NCBI GenBank assembly: GCA_030538255.1
Contig: JAUNUI010000001.1
Span: forward strand, 62,001-126,000
Direction of reading: 5' to 3'
DNA length: 64,000 bases
Source of the DNA: Pelistega sp.
GTDB taxonomy: Bacteria > Pseudomonadota > Gammaproteobacteria > Burkholderiales > Burkholderiaceae_B
Part shown: in pieces, positions 10,499-20,550 of the stretch
Numbering within the stretch: position 1 is the stretch's first letter
Layout of the letters: every line of letters begins with the position of its first letter
Notes under the pieces: model-generated
Databases searched by the model: none
What the model was told of the DNA's origin: nothing
Seen by the model: the letters and a program-made list of their open reading frames with translations, nothing else
Translations under genes and position numbers: made by a program

Positions 10499-11428
10499 TT
10501 GCGTGTTTTTATTACCGGAGCCAGTAGTGGGCTAGGTCGTGCCTTAGCGCATGCTTATGCAGCGCAAGGGGCAACGCTAGGGCTATTGGCTCGTCGCACT
10601 GAGATTTTAGAGCAACTTTTGCTGGAGTTGCCTAAACCAGTCGTTGCTTCTGTCCATGCTTCTAGCGTTCAGAATGATATTACTTCTACGTCTATAGATA
10701 AGCGCACCGTCCAGCAGCAAGCCACACATAAACAAGCTACAAAGCACAATACAGGCGATAGTCAATCAAGTAGCAAGCACGTGAATGGAAATCCAGCCAT
10801 GGAGAAATTGGCTACACACAAGATCTATGCTGTTGATATTGCCGATAGAGTAGCCTTGCATCAGGCCGCCTATGATTTTCAGCAGCTAGGGCCCACGGAT
10901 ATTGTGATTGCCTGTGCTGGAATCAGTGTTGGCACCTTAACGGAGTTCCCTGAGGATTTTTCGGTTTTTGAGCAAGTACACCGCACCAATGTCTTAGGTC
11001 TTGTGGCCAGTTTTGAACCCTTTTTGGCCGCCATGAAAGAGGTGAATCATGGCACACTAGTTGGCATCAGTAGTGTTGCTGGGGTACGTGGCTTACCTGG
11101 TGCAGGTGCTTACTCTTCCTCTAAAGCAGCCGTCACTGCCTATTGCGAGAGCTTACGTGTTGAGCTGCATGGCTCGGCCGTGAAAGTGGTGACGATTGCA
11201 CCTGGTTTTATCGACACGCCAATGACGCAAATTAATCCTTATGCGATGCCATTTCTCATGCCTACTGAGAAGTTTGCCGCCCAAGCCGTAAAAACCATTG
11301 CCAAGGGTAAATCATACGCGGTGATCCCATGGCAAATGGGCATTGTGGCGAAACTCTTACGTTTAGTGCCAAATAAAATATATGACCACTTTGCGGCGCG
11401 TAGTGGTCGTAAACCACGTCAGCTATAA
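10499..11428 (+). CDS. Short-chain dehydrogenase/reductase with an unusual low-complexity insertion
   Basis: An SDR-family oxidoreductase of 309 residues using TTG 10499 as start; no upstream in-frame alternative precedes the glycine motif. The N-terminal VFITGASSGLGRAL binds NAD(P), the catalytic Ser lies in VGISSVAG, and the Tyr-x-x-x-Lys pair is in AYSSSKAAVTAY. Between the ARRTEILEQ helix and IYAVDIAD, where relatives have only a few residues, there is an insertion of about 55 residues (about 50-107) rich in Ser, Gln, Thr, Lys and His. The physiological substrate cannot be told from sequence. It starts 15 bp after the bacterioferritin stop and may be cotranscribed. Confidence 0.85.
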   Translation: MRVFITGASSGLGRALAHAYAAQGATLGLLARRTEILEQLLLELPKPVVASVHASSVQNDITSTSIDKRTVQQQATHKQATKHNTGDSQSSSKHVNGNPAMEKLATHKIYAVDIADRVALHQAAYDFQQLGPTDIVIACAGISVGTLTEFPEDFSVFEQVHRTNVLGLVASFEPFLAAMKEVNHGTLVGISSVAGVRGLPGAGAYSSSKAAVTAYCESLRVELHGSAVKVVTIAPGFIDTPMTQINPYAMPFLMPTEKFAAQAVKTIAKGKSYAVIPWQMGIVAKLLRLVPNKIYDHFAARSGRKPRQL

Positions 11429-11628
11429 TTGATTTGTGTTGATACCTCTGTGCCGTGTTCTTGTATCGCTTCGCTAATTTTGCCTCACAGTGATAACTGA
11501 TTTGTCTCTATACTTCTCCTAAGTTTCAGTATAGCTATGTGCTGATACGCTAGCGTTGCCAAGCAATTGTTCTGATTCGAACATATGACGTAGAGTAAAG
11601 CAATGAGCTGAACGGATCGCTTTGAGCC

Positions 11629-12261
11629 TTATAAACTGTCAACAATATGCTCAGCAAAGCCCCATTGTTTCACCTGCATGCCTAAATCAGGATCGATTTG
11701 TAAGTGATTAATCGCGGTATTTTTCTGTGTAATTTCGCGAGCCGCGTAAGAATCAAGCCCCTTGGCAATACGCCACATCATATCAATGGCGCCACCATGT
11801 GAGAACAATAATAAGGTTTGCCCCGCATGTTGCTGCGCCAGAGTATGCAAGGTCTCTTGGATGCGTTGATAAAATACACTTAAGGATTCGGCTTTGTGCT
11901 CTTGCTCTGAGAGTTCAAGGCCCGAGCTGCATTTATTCTGTTCACGTAAATCTTTTAATAGCTCCCAGGACTGGCCTTCTAAGATTCCGTAATGACGTTC
12001 GCGTAGGCCATGGATTTGCGTCACATTCATGGTGAACTGATTGGCGACCGCTTGAGCTGTGTCATACGCTCTTTGTAAGTCACTGGAGTAAATATGATCG
12101 GGTGGGTTGCTAAAAAAACCATTGCTTAAGTAACGTGCTAAGTTTTCAGCTTGTGCAATACCGCGTTGATTTAAATCGATATTAGTCCAACCTTGTAAGC
12201 GACGCTCAAGATTCCAGTCGGTTTCGCCGTGGCGAATAATCCATAAATTTGTAATGCTCAT
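11629..12261 (-). CDS. Histidine phosphatase family protein (phosphoglycerate mutase-like)
   Basis: This 210-residue protein belongs to the histidine phosphatase superfamily. The catalytic RHGETDWN motif is near the N-terminus (residues 10-17), followed by the substrate-binding SSDLQRAYDTAQAV region, the ERHYGILEGQS acid region, and the second histidine in LLFSHGGAIDMMW. Such proteins are often named GpmB or cofactor-dependent phosphoglycerate mutase, but many dephosphorylate other small molecules, so the substrate is uncertain. The gene is monocistronic and diverges from the uracil permease gene. Confidence 0.85.
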   Translation of the reverse strand: MSITNLWIIRHGETDWNLERRLQGWTNIDLNQRGIAQAENLARYLSNGFFSNPPDHIYSSDLQRAYDTAQAVANQFTMNVTQIHGLRERHYGILEGQSWELLKDLREQNKCSSGLELSEQEHKAESLSVFYQRIQETLHTLAQQHAGQTLLLFSHGGAIDMMWRIAKGLDSYAAREITQKNTAINHLQIDPDLGMQVKQWGFAEHIVDSL

Positions 12262-12527
12262 AGTTATCGTAAATAGGGTAAAAAGTATTAATCTCTAAGC
12301 GTATTGATGCATATTAACTGAACATGGACGGTTTGGGACTGCTACGCAGTCCGCACCTTGTATCTCCGCCGTCAATGGCAAAGTTTTACGGCGCAACTCG
12401 ATAAAAAAAGCAAGATGATTTATCGATTTTATAGAGCCCAGCACCGCCTAAGCGTATAATGACGAACAATGATTTCAATCTCATGAATATCAGCCTCATT
12501 ATACCAATCTTCACTTAGGATGTTCCT

Positions 12528-13859
12528 ATGTCATATTTCCCCACTTGGCGCAAAGTCGAGCAGATTACCCCAGGCAAGGTGATTGCGCCGAATGAATACC
12601 TGCCACTCGGTCAGTCCTTATTTATGGGAGCGCAGCACGTTGTTGCCATGTTCGGTTCAACGGTACTCGCTCCCTTATTAATGGGATTTGATGCCAATTT
12701 AGCGATTTTAATGTCGGGTATTGGCACCTTGATCTTTTTCTTATTTGTTGGTGGTCGAGTGCCTAGTTATTTGGGATCTAGCTTCGCTTTTATTGGGGGT
12801 GTGGTTTCTGTGACGGGGTATGCAGCAGGTTCAGGCGCAAACCCGAATATCGGTGTGGCACTGGGCGCCATCATTATGTGTGGGTTGGTGTATGCACTGA
12901 TTGGTTTGATTGTTTGGTATGCGCATACACGCGGCAATGGCTCTGCCTGGATTGAGCGCTTGATGCCGCCAGTTGTAACCGGGGCAATTGTTGCGGTGAT
13001 TGGCCTTAACTTAGCGCCGATTGCCGCTAAAGGGGCTATGGCAAGTGGTTCGACCTTCGATGCCGTGATGGCAATCATGACGATCTTGTGTGTGGGCGCG
13101 ATTGCGGTGTTTACGCGTGGTATGGTGCAGCGTCTCTTGATTCTCGTGGGTTTAATGTTGGCGTATTTTATTTATTATATTTGTGCCAATATTATCGGCT
13201 TAGGTGCTCCCGTTGATTTTTCAGGTATTCAAGCGGCCGCTTGGTTTGGCTTGCCGAGTACAAGCGCGCCTGTATTTGAATTATCGGCTATTACCATTAT
13301 CGTGCCTGTGGCGGTGATTTTAGTCGCTGAAAATCTGGGTCATATCCGTGCAGTCAGTGCGATGACAGGACAAGACCTTGATCAATATTTGGGTCGTGCT
13401 TTCGTTGGCGATGGTGTAGCAACCATGGTCTCAGGCGCTTTTGGTGGTACAGGAGTGACCACTTATGCGGAGAATATTGGTGTCATGGCGGTGACTCGTG
13501 TGTATTCGACTTTGTTGTTCTTGGTTGCGGCGATTTTTGCTATTTTGCTCGGCTTTTCACCTAAATTCGGTGCCTTAATCCATAGCATTCCTGCGCCTGT
13601 TTTGGGAGGTGTGTCCATTGTGGTGTTTGGCTTGATTGCTGTGGCTGGGGCACGAATCTGGGTCATTAATAACGTCGACTTTTCACAAAATAAGAATTTA
13701 ATTGTGGCGGCTGTTACCCTCATTATGGGGGCGGGTAATTTCGCCATTGAAATTGGTAATTTCAGATTAGAGGGTATTGGTACAGCAACCTTCGGTGCTA
13801 TTATTTTGTATGCTTTATTAAACTACGATATGGATAAGGTAGCTAAAGCAAAGTCCTAA
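12528..13859 (+). CDS. uraA: Uracil permease, NCS2 family
   Basis: An integral membrane nucleobase:proton symporter of 443 residues with about 14 hydrophobic segments. Family hallmarks are GAQHVVAMFGSTVLAPLLMG near the N-terminus, SYLGSSFAFIGGV, the VAENLGHIRAVSAMTGQDL stretch containing the conserved glutamate, and GGTGVTTYAENIGVMAVTRV. It resembles UraA more than the purine-specific UacT/XanQ branch. Uptake of uracil fits with the nearby pyrimidine-synthesis operon carAB, although the two are separated by other genes. A hairpin with a short T run follows at 13934. Confidence 0.92.
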   Translation: MSYFPTWRKVEQITPGKVIAPNEYLPLGQSLFMGAQHVVAMFGSTVLAPLLMGFDANLAILMSGIGTLIFFLFVGGRVPSYLGSSFAFIGGVVSVTGYAAGSGANPNIGVALGAIIMCGLVYALIGLIVWYAHTRGNGSAWIERLMPPVVTGAIVAVIGLNLAPIAAKGAMASGSTFDAVMAIMTILCVGAIAVFTRGMVQRLLILVGLMLAYFIYYICANIIGLGAPVDFSGIQAAAWFGLPSTSAPVFELSAITIIVPVAVILVAENLGHIRAVSAMTGQDLDQYLGRAFVGDGVATMVSGAFGGTGVTTYAENIGVMAVTRVYSTLLFLVAAIFAILLGFSPKFGALIHSIPAPVLGGVSIVVFGLIAVAGARIWVINNVDFSQNKNLIVAAVTLIMGAGNFAIEIGNFRLEGIGTATFGAIILYALLNYDMDKVAKAKS

Positions 13860-13933
13860 GTCTATGTTTTGAAAGCTAGCTTACTTGCTTTTTTTAGACA
13901 AATTACGCATAATAGTCAATATATATTTATCAG

Positions 13934-13962
13934 CGCTCTGCATTCTCTATGCAGGGCGTTTT
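13934..13962 (+). terminator. Hairpin terminator between uraA and greA
   Basis: CGCTCTGCAT pairs with ATGCAGGGCG (one wobble pair) and is followed by TTTT. It ends only 19 bp before the greA ATG, so besides ending uraA transcription it could act as a partial terminator in a greA leader. Confidence 0.6.
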
Positions 13963-13981
13963 AGCTTTTTAAGGGTTAGGC

Positions 13982-14458
13982 ATGTCATCATTACCATTAA
14001 CAGTTCTTGGCGCAAAGCGCTTAGGCGAAGAATTAAATCAATTAAAGACGGTTGAACGGCCTGCAGTTATCGAGGCGATTGCTGAGGCGCGTGCTCAAGG
14101 TGATTTATCGGAGAATGCGGAATACGATGCGGCACGTGAACGTCAAGGTTTTGTTGAGGGACGCATCAAAGAGCTTGAGGGCGTATTATCGAATGCGACA
14201 GTGATTGATCCAACGCAGTTAGACGTTGGTGATCGTATTGTATTTGGTGCGACAGTCAGTCTGGAAGACTTGGAGAGCGGTGAGGTGGTGAAGTACCAAA
14301 TCGTTGGTGATTTAGAAGCCGATATCAAGAAGAATTTAATTTCTGTTTCTAGTCCTGTCGCGCGTGGATTGATTGGTAAGTCTGAAGGGGATATTATTCT
14401 GATTCGAGTGCCATCGGGTGAGCGTGAGTTTGAAGTGCTGGAAGTGGTTTATATTTAA
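13982..14458 (+). CDS. greA: Transcription elongation factor GreA
   Basis: GreA rescues backtracked RNA polymerase by stimulating transcript cleavage. The 158-residue protein aligns end to end with E. coli GreA: PLTVLGAKRLGEELNQLK, the coiled-coil tip with the acidic DLSENAEYDAAREQ-like loop (here DLSENAEYDAARERQGF), and the C-terminal FKBP-like domain IFGATVSLEDLESG...SPVARGLIGKSEGD. A hairpin lies just upstream and a strong terminator downstream (14617), so it may be expressed alone. Confidence 0.97.
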   Translation: MSSLPLTVLGAKRLGEELNQLKTVERPAVIEAIAEARAQGDLSENAEYDAARERQGFVEGRIKELEGVLSNATVIDPTQLDVGDRIVFGATVSLEDLESGEVVKYQIVGDLEADIKKNLISVSSPVARGLIGKSEGDIILIRVPSGEREFEVLEVVYI

Positions 14459-14616
14459 TCAGTGCTGGATAAACTATCTGAGCTTGCACTTGAAGAGCTG
14501 GCAAATCAATCTAAAAAATGAGCGGTTTAATAAGTCTGAAATAAGAACTGGTTAATTAATTTCAAACAAGTGCAGCTTATTTGACCTGAATTATTTGCTC
14601 TGAATTATGTAGACTA

Positions 14617-14664
14617 AAGAAAGCCCCAAGTATGAATATGAAAATTCAGCTTTGGGGCTTTCTT
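14617..14664 (+). terminator. Terminator after greA
   Basis: A 13 bp stem AAGAAAGCCCCAA pairs with TTGGGGCTTTCTT. The arm ends in a T-rich stretch. It lies about 160 bp after greA, within a gap to the convergent yhbY. Confidence 0.75.
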
Positions 14665-14720
14665 TATTATCATCTTAAATGAATTTTTTGCTTAAGTAAT
14701 TTAGGGCTAAATTAGCTCAG

Positions 14721-14822
14721 GGTTAGCTCAGGGCCAAATTAGGGCTTAAGCAAATTTATTCACGTGGTCTGCCGTTGCGTGGATTAGGTTAGCTCAGGGC
14801 CAAATTAGGGCTTAAGCAAATT
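14721..14822. repeat. 36 bp direct repeat, two copies 66 bp apart
   Basis: The 36 bp unit begins GGTTAGCTCAGGGCCAAATT and occurs exactly at 14721-14756 and again at 14787-14822. A diverged third piece (TTAGGGCTAAATTAGCTCAG) precedes the first copy at about 14700. It lies directly downstream of the yhbY stop codon. Confidence 0.85.
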
Positions 14823-14837
14823 GTTCAGCGCGAAATA

Positions 14838-15395
14838 TTAACCGCGAGAACGGCGTCCTGCACGCAAGGATAAAGCACTACCTGCGCGACGTGGGATATT
14901 TGGTCCTTTGCGTGCGGCACTGGTACTGCCTGGACTGCTCGGCTTGCGCACTGGCTTCTTGACGAGTTCGGCATTGCCCTTAGGCGCAGCAGCACGACGC
15001 TTTTGGTCTTTAATGCTTTTACCTGCAGCAGCAAGCTTCTTCGGTGTATAGTCTTCACCAGGGCGGCGCTCACTGGCTTGTAAAGGCGCTTTAGCAGCTT
15101 GTAGTAACTCAGGGTGTTGGGCACTTGGGCGGAATAGCGTTAGGATTTTTCCGACATGAGCTACACTAGCGCAGCCCAAGTTATCGCAAATCGATTGTAA
15201 AATATCTAGCCGGTTCTGACGCTCATCACCAGCCACTTTAACCTTAATCAGGCCATGAGCTGTTAAACTGTTATCAATTTCTTTTAAGACAGACTCGCTA
15301 AGGCCATTGTCACCAATGAGGACAACGGGTTTGAGAGGGTGGGCGGCCGCACGAAGTTGGCTGCGCTCTTTAGAAGATAGTTCAAGTGTAGACAT
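14838..15395 (-). CDS. yhbY: YhbY family CRM-domain RNA-binding protein with basic C-terminal extension
   Basis: Residues 1-97 form a CRM (YhbY) RNA-binding domain: LSSKERSQLRAAAHPLKPVVLIGDNGLSESVL, the conserved GDNGL being the family's GxxG-type loop, then HGLIKVKVAGDERQNR and GKILTLFRPS. This domain associates with pre-50S ribosomal subunits in E. coli, where the protein is only 97 residues. Here it is followed by a further 88 residues rich in Lys, Arg, Ala and Pro, ending RAGRRSRG, probably disordered and RNA-binding. The gene diverges from rlmE with 38 bp between starts, the common arrangement, linking it to 23S rRNA maturation. Confidence 0.93.
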   Translation of the reverse strand: MSTLELSSKERSQLRAAAHPLKPVVLIGDNGLSESVLKEIDNSLTAHGLIKVKVAGDERQNRLDILQSICDNLGCASVAHVGKILTLFRPSAQHPELLQAAKAPLQASERRPGEDYTPKKLAAAGKSIKDQKRRAAAPKGNAELVKKPVRKPSSPGSTSAARKGPNIPRRAGSALSLRAGRRSRG

Positions 15396-15433
15396 AGTAT
15401 TTTAGTACTTTAGTATTTTAGGATTTTAGGCAA

Positions 15434-16075
15434 ATGGCCAAAAAGAAATTCTCGAAAGAATGGGTTCAACGACATATCAATGACCCATATGTAAAAATGG
15501 CCCAACAAAAAGGGTATCGAGCGCGTGCAGCCTTCAAGTTGATCGAGATACTCGATACTGAAAAATTGCTCCGTAAAGGGGATATTATAGTCGACTTAGG
15601 TTCAACGCCAGGCAGTTGGTCCCAAGTTGCGCGAGAAAGATTAGTCGGAGAGGGTGGAATTATTGATGGACGCGTTATTGCGCTTGATATTCTGCCGATG
15701 GAGCCGATTGCGGGGGTCGAGTTTATCCAAGGTGATTTCCGTGAGGATGAGGTCTTGTTTCAACTCAAGGACTTGGTTGGTGAGAAAAAAGTCGATCTCG
15801 TGATTTCCGATATGGCACCCAATTTATCAGGCGTGAGTTCAGCCGACTCGGCGCGTATTGAGCATATTGTTGAGTTGGCCGTCGATTTCTCCTTGGCGCA
15901 TCTGAAACCCGACGGCGCCCTTATTGTGAAGGCATTCCATGGTAGTGGTTTTTCGCAAATCGTTGAGATGTTCAAAAAACACTTTAAGCGGGTTGTTGAG
16001 CGTAAGCCGAAAGCCTCACGAGATCGCTCTTCTGAGACATTTATTGTTGGCAGAGGGCTAAAAGAACCAAAATAA
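15434..16075 (+). CDS. rlmE: 23S rRNA (uridine-2'-O)-methyltransferase RlmE (FtsJ/RrmJ)
   Basis: RlmE methylates the 2'-OH of a uridine in the A loop of 23S rRNA late in 50S assembly. The protein has 213 residues. It has the [11 protein letters not shown] motif holding the first catalytic Lys, SAM-binding [14 protein letters not shown], catalytic Asp in [11 protein letters not shown], and the second Lys in [11 protein letters not shown], completing the K-D-K-E set. ftsH follows on the same strand after about 210 bp, as in other proteobacteria. Confidence 0.96.
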   Translation: MAKKKFSKEWVQRHINDPYVKMAQQKGYRARAAFKLIEILDTEKLLRKGDIIVDLGSTPGSWSQVARERLVGEGGIIDGRVIALDILPMEPIAGVEFIQGDFREDEVLFQLKDLVGEKKVDLVISDMAPNLSGVSSADSARIEHIVELAVDFSLAHLKPDGALIVKAFHGSGFSQIVEMFKKHFKRVVERKPKASRDRSSETFIVGRGLKEPK

Positions 16076-16160
16076 GCCTTGTGTTTGAGGGATTTGCCCA
16101 TATATTTTCCTGAGTTTGGCTTACATTTTACTTACGATTAGGTTTTTACGGTAATCTTTT

Positions 16161-16204
16161 GAAAAGGCATTTTACGTAGAAACATCCCCCAAGAGGGCCT
16201 TTTC
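16161..16204 (+). terminator. Weak hairpin between rlmE and ftsH
   Basis: GAAAAGGC (16161-16168) can pair with GCCTTTTC (16197-16204) across a 28 nt loop. The T-rich 3' arm gives it a terminator-like look, but the long loop makes this uncertain. Confidence 0.3.
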
Positions 16205-16286
16205 TCAGGTAAAATGACAGACTACTTTAATTTTATTTCAGACCAAGGCCCATACGTGTATAGATGGTATAGGCAGGAGCTTTACG

Positions 16287-18200
16287 TTGAATAACTCGTT
16301 TTCAAAGTTTGCCTTGTGGGCAATTTTCGCAGTGGTTATGTTTACTGTGTTCAAGCAATACGATGCTGGCACAGGGAACCCTTCTGGTGTTTCATATAGC
16401 CAATTTATGGAAGCTGCGAAAGCCGGCAAAATCAATTCTGTTGTCATTCAAGGCAATACTCTATCGGTGACGCCAAGTGATGGCCGTCCTTATGATCTGA
16501 CCGTGCCGAGTGATTTATGGATGGTTGGTGACTTAATGAATTCTGGCGTGAAGGTTTCTGCGAAACCACCAGAGCAGCCTTCTTTCTTATTAAGTATCTT
16601 AATTTCATGGTTCCCGATGCTGCTATTAATTGGCGTCTGGTTCTTCTTTATGCGTCAGATGCAAGGTGGCGGTAAGGGTGGTGCCTTTACCTTCGGTAAA
16701 TCACGCGCGCGTATGTTGGATGAAGCAAATAATACCGTGACTTTCGCCGATGTTGCTGGCGTTGATGAAGCCAAGGAAGATGTGAATGAACTGGTTGATT
16801 TCTTACGCGACCCATCACGCTTCCAGCGTTTGGGTGGTCGTATTCCACGTGGCGTCTTGATGGTTGGTCCACCAGGAACAGGTAAGACCTTATTAGCGAA
16901 AGCGATCGCAGGTGAGGCGAAGGTACCATTCTTTACGATTTCAGGTTCTGACTTTGTTGAGATGTTTGTTGGTGTGGGTGCATCACGTGTGCGTGATATG
17001 TTTGAAACTGCCAAGAAACACTCGCCTTGCATTATTTTTATTGATGAGATTGATGCGGTAGGTCGTCAGCGTGGCGCTGGTGTGGGTGGTGGTAATGACG
17101 AGCGTGAGCAGACACTTAACCAGTTACTGGTTGAGATGGATGGTTTCGAATCAGGTCAGAGCGTGATTGTGATTGCCGCAACTAACCGTCCTGATGTACT
17201 GGATCCTGCTTTATTACGTCCTGGTCGTTTTGACCGTCAAGTGGTGGTGAACCTACCTGATGTCCGTGGTCGTGAACAAATTTTAAGCGTTCATATGCGC
17301 AAAGTACCATTGGCACCGAATGTGGAGCCCGCCATTTTAGCGCGTGGTACACCGGGTTTCTCAGGCGCTGATTTAGCCAACTTAGTCAATGAAGCCGCTT
17401 TGTTTGCAGCACGCCGCAATGGCCGTACTGTGGATATGGTTGACTTCGAGAAAGCCAAAGATAAGATTATCATGGGTGCTGAGCGCCGCTCTATGGTGAT
17501 GCCTGAAGAAGAGCGTCGTAATACGGCTTACCATGAGGCAGGACACGCCGTTGTTGCTTTCAGCTTGCCGAAGACGGACCCTGTGCATAAAGTCACAATT
17601 ATTCCTCGTGGTCGTGCTTTAGGTGTTACTATGCAGTTGCCTGAGGGTGACCGTTACAGCATGGATAAAGAGCGTCTCTTGAATATGATTGCTGTCTTAT
17701 TCGGTGGTCGTATTGCGGAAGAGGTCTTTATGAATCAGATGACAACAGGCGCATCGAATGACTTTGAGCGTGCCACCAGTATTGCGCGTGATATTGTGAC
17801 ACGTTACGGTATGACTGACAATCTTGGTCCTATGGTCTATGCCGAGAATGAGAACGAGGTTTTCTTAGGTCGCAGCGTAACGAAAACAACCCATGTTTCT
17901 GAGGCGACCATGCAGAAAGTGGATAAGGAAATTCGCTCAATTATTGATGAGCAATATAAGGTTGCGCGCGATATTATTGAAGCCAATAGCGATAAAATGC
18001 ATGTGATGGCGAAGTCCTTGCTTGAGTGGGAAACCATTGACGCTAGCCAGATTGCGGATATTATGGCGGGTCGCGAACCACAGCCACCAAGAGAGCCAGA
18101 GCAACCGCATGACTCTAAATCTGATAAGACTCCTCCAGCAGCGGGTAAAAGTCCTAAGAACGACTCTAAGGACGATAATAACGCTACCGAAGCTGTTTAA
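16287..18200 (+). CDS. ftsH: ATP-dependent zinc metalloprotease FtsH
   Basis: FtsH is the membrane-anchored AAA+ protease that degrades sigma-32, LpxC-type and misfolded membrane proteins. The 637-residue product has two transmembrane segments (about 5-22 and 100-120), Walker A GPPGTGKT at 194-201, Walker [16 protein letters not shown], the second-region-of-homology RPGRFDRQV, and the zinc site HEAGH at 416-420. The C-terminal 40 residues are Pro/Glu/Asp/Lys-rich and probably disordered. The start is TTG 16287, supported by AGGAG at 16275-16279 and by the family N-terminus MNNSFSKFA. folP follows after 24 bp, so ftsH-folP-glmM form an operon. Confidence 0.97.
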   Translation: MNNSFSKFALWAIFAVVMFTVFKQYDAGTGNPSGVSYSQFMEAAKAGKINSVVIQGNTLSVTPSDGRPYDLTVPSDLWMVGDLMNSGVKVSAKPPEQPSFLLSILISWFPMLLLIGVWFFFMRQMQGGGKGGAFTFGKSRARMLDEANNTVTFADVAGVDEAKEDVNELVDFLRDPSRFQRLGGRIPRGVLMVGPPGTGKTLLAKAIAGEAKVPFFTISGSDFVEMFVGVGASRVRDMFETAKKHSPCIIFIDEIDAVGRQRGAGVGGGNDEREQTLNQLLVEMDGFESGQSVIVIAATNRPDVLDPALLRPGRFDRQVVVNLPDVRGREQILSVHMRKVPLAPNVEPAILARGTPGFSGADLANLVNEAALFAARRNGRTVDMVDFEKAKDKIIMGAERRSMVMPEEERRNTAYHEAGHAVVAFSLPKTDPVHKVTIIPRGRALGVTMQLPEGDRYSMDKERLLNMIAVLFGGRIAEEVFMNQMTTGASNDFERATSIARDIVTRYGMTDNLGPMVYAENENEVFLGRSVTKTTHVSEATMQKVDKEIRSIIDEQYKVARDIIEANSDKMHVMAKSLLEWETIDASQIADIMAGREPQPPREPEQPHDSKSDKTPPAAGKSPKNDSKDDNNATEAV

Positions 18201-18224
18201 ATCCTATCTCCAGGGGCACTCTTA

Positions 18225-19079
18225 ATGAGTTCTTTGTTTCAATGTGGACGTTTCGAGCTTCGGCTCGATCGTCCTTTTATTATGGGTATCGTTAATGTTA
18301 CCCCAGACTCTTTTTCCGATGGTAATCATCATTTCTCGACGCAAGCGGCGATTGAACATGGTTTGCAGCTTGTTGCCGAAGGGGCCGAGTTTCTAGACGT
18401 CGGTGGTGAATCCACCCGTCCAGGTAGTGAACCTGTGAGCATCGAAGATGAATTGCGACGCATTATTCCAGTTATTGAGGGTTTACGTGCTTGCGGAGTC
18501 CCGCTCTCGATTGATACATTTAAGCCAGAAGTGATGGACCAAGCGCTTGCTGCTGGAGCGGACCTTATTAATGATATCTATGCGCTACGTCAAGAAGGTG
18601 CCTTAGAAGTTCTGGCAAAATATCCCAAAGCTGGTGTTTGCATAATGCATATGCACGGTGATCCTAAGACCATGCAGAATAGTCCACCCGACTATGATGA
18701 TGCGATTACTCAACATGTTTATGATTTTTTAGATGCGCGTATACAGACGATGTTGGACGCAGGCATCACAAAAAATCGTATCATGATAGATCCTGGTTTT
18801 GGTTTCGGTAAAACAATGCCACAAAATTACCAGCTTCTAGCCGAAATGAGTGTATTAAAGAATTTAGACGCACCGATCTTAATCGGTGTATCACGTAAAT
18901 CAATGATTGGTTACGCAACCAATCAAACCGTTGAGAATCGTACCGTAGGGAGCGTGGTGGCGGCTTTAGCTGCTGCTGATCGAGGTGCGGTGGTGTTGCG
19001 TGTGCATGATGTACAAGCCACACGAGACGGTTTAAATGTATGGAATGCCATAAATAAGGAGTTAAATCATGGGTCGTAA
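18225..19079 (+). CDS. folP: Dihydropteroate synthase
   Basis: FolP condenses p-aminobenzoate with 6-hydroxymethyl-dihydropterin diphosphate in folate synthesis and is the sulphonamide target. The 284-residue TIM barrel shows all loop motifs: [73 protein letters not shown] and the C-terminal RVHDV. Its last 11 bp overlap the start of glmM, indicating translational coupling. Confidence 0.97.
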   Translation: MSSLFQCGRFELRLDRPFIMGIVNVTPDSFSDGNHHFSTQAAIEHGLQLVAEGAEFLDVGGESTRPGSEPVSIEDELRRIIPVIEGLRACGVPLSIDTFKPEVMDQALAAGADLINDIYALRQEGALEVLAKYPKAGVCIMHMHGDPKTMQNSPPDYDDAITQHVYDFLDARIQTMLDAGITKNRIMIDPGFGFGKTMPQNYQLLAEMSVLKNLDAPILIGVSRKSMIGYATNQTVENRTVGSVVAALAAADRGAVVLRVHDVQATRDGLNVWNAINKELNHGS

Positions 19080-20409
19080 ATACTTCGGAACCGACGGTGT
19101 GAGAGGTGAAGTAGGCGGGGAAGTTATTAATGCGGATTTTGCATTACGCTTAGGTTATGCTGCAGGTCAGGTTTTAACCTCACAGCATAAAGCCAATACA
19201 AGACCTGGCGTATTAATTGGGAAAGATACGCGTGTCTCAGGCTATATGTTGGAGTCAGCGCTTGAAGCGGGATTTAGCGCAGCAGGCATTGATGTTTTTC
19301 TAGCGGGTCCAATCCCTACCCCAGCGGTTGCGTACTTGACGCGAGCATTACGACTTGATGCTGGTGTGGTGATTAGTGCATCACATAATCCCTATCAAGA
19401 TAATGGTATTAAGTTCTTCTCTGGTGTGGGCAGCAAGCTGCCTGATGAAGTTGAGGAGCAGATTGAAGCCTTGTTAGATCAGCCGATTGGATGCGTATCA
19501 TCAGATAAGATCGGTCGTGCTAAGCGCATTGAAGATGCCGCTGGTCGTTATATTGAGTTCTGCAAGAGTACCTTCCCGCATGATTTAGATTTGCGTGGTT
19601 TGCGCTTAGTGGTAGATAGTGCGCACGGTGCTGCTTATCATATTGCCCCTCCAGTGTTTCAAGAATTAGGTGCTGAGGTGATTACGATTGGCTCGAACCC
19701 TGATGGCTTTAATATTAATAAGGACGTTGGTGCTTTGCACCCAGATACCTTGGCAGCGACAGTGAATGCCTATCGCGCAGATTATGGTATTGCCTTGGAT
19801 GGCGATGCAGACCGTATTCAGATGGTTGACTCACGTGGCAATGTCTACAATGGTGACCAACTCTTGTACGCGATTGTCAAAGAACGCTTATGCCATGGTC
19901 CTGTCAATGGCGTAGTCGGTACCTTAATGACTAACTATGGTTTTGAAAAACAGATGAAAGCCATGGATATCCCTTTCATTCGTGCGAATGTAGGTGATCG
20001 TTATGTGCTTGAAGAATTAAAGAAGAATGGCTGGCTATATGGTGGTGAAGGTTCTGGTCACTTGCTATGTCTTGATCGCCACACAACAGGGGATGGCATT
20101 ATCGCCGCTTTACAAGTTTTAACTGGCTTGGTGCGTTCGGGCCAGACTTTGAAAGATTGGATTCAAGGCTTAGAAATGTATCCTCAGGTGATGGTCAATG
20201 TGCCGATTGTTAAGGGTGTTGACTGGAAGAATCATGCGGGTATGCAGGCGGCTAAAGCACAAGTTGAAGAGCGTCTAGGTGATAAGGGACGCGTCTTAAT
20301 TCGCGCTTCAGGAACCGAGCCAAAATTACGCTTAATGGTAGAGGCGCAGACCTATGCCATGGCTAAAGAATGCGTGGATATTCTTGCTGATGTGGATTTG
20401 CGCAAGTAA
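19069..20409 (+). CDS. glmM: Phosphoglucosamine mutase
   Basis: GlmM interconverts glucosamine-6-phosphate and glucosamine-1-phosphate for UDP-GlcNAc and hence peptidoglycan and lipopolysaccharide. The protein has 446 residues with N-terminal [12 protein letters not shown], phosphoserine loop [17 protein letters not shown] (active Ser105), metal-binding [10 protein letters not shown], sugar-binding GGEGSGH and phosphate-binding [14 protein letters not shown] 19069 overlaps folP by 11 bp and gives the canonical N-terminus. Confidence 0.97.
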   Translation: MGRKYFGTDGVRGEVGGEVINADFALRLGYAAGQVLTSQHKANTRPGVLIGKDTRVSGYMLESALEAGFSAAGIDVFLAGPIPTPAVAYLTRALRLDAGVVISASHNPYQDNGIKFFSGVGSKLPDEVEEQIEALLDQPIGCVSSDKIGRAKRIEDAAGRYIEFCKSTFPHDLDLRGLRLVVDSAHGAAYHIAPPVFQELGAEVITIGSNPDGFNINKDVGALHPDTLAATVNAYRADYGIALDGDADRIQMVDSRGNVYNGDQLLYAIVKERLCHGPVNGVVGTLMTNYGFEKQMKAMDIPFIRANVGDRYVLEELKKNGWLYGGEGSGHLLCLDRHTTGDGIIAALQVLTGLVRSGQTLKDWIQGLEMYPQVMVNVPIVKGVDWKNHAGMQAAKAQVEERLGDKGRVLIRASGTEPKLRLMVEAQTYAMAKECVDILADVDLRK

Positions 20410-20550
20410 TGAGAACTGTTTACTGAAAAAGAGGGGTAAGAATGCAGTATTTGTAGCATTTGCAGAAATATGTCGTGTTTGTGAAAAATAACTGTAAAAT
20501 GTTACTGCTACAATCTATGCATCTTATCCATCTTAAGGAAATTTTTAAAC

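Noticed and set aside
14755..14790. Remnant of a yhbY 3' end (possible coding for NPRNGRPRE on the minus strand) inside the repeat
   Set aside because: Short, out of frame with the present yhbY end, and equally explained by chance within duplicated sequence.
14825..15124. 99-codon minus-strand frame
   Set aside because: Overlaps yhbY in another frame and has no family features; yhbY with its CRM domain is clearly the real gene.
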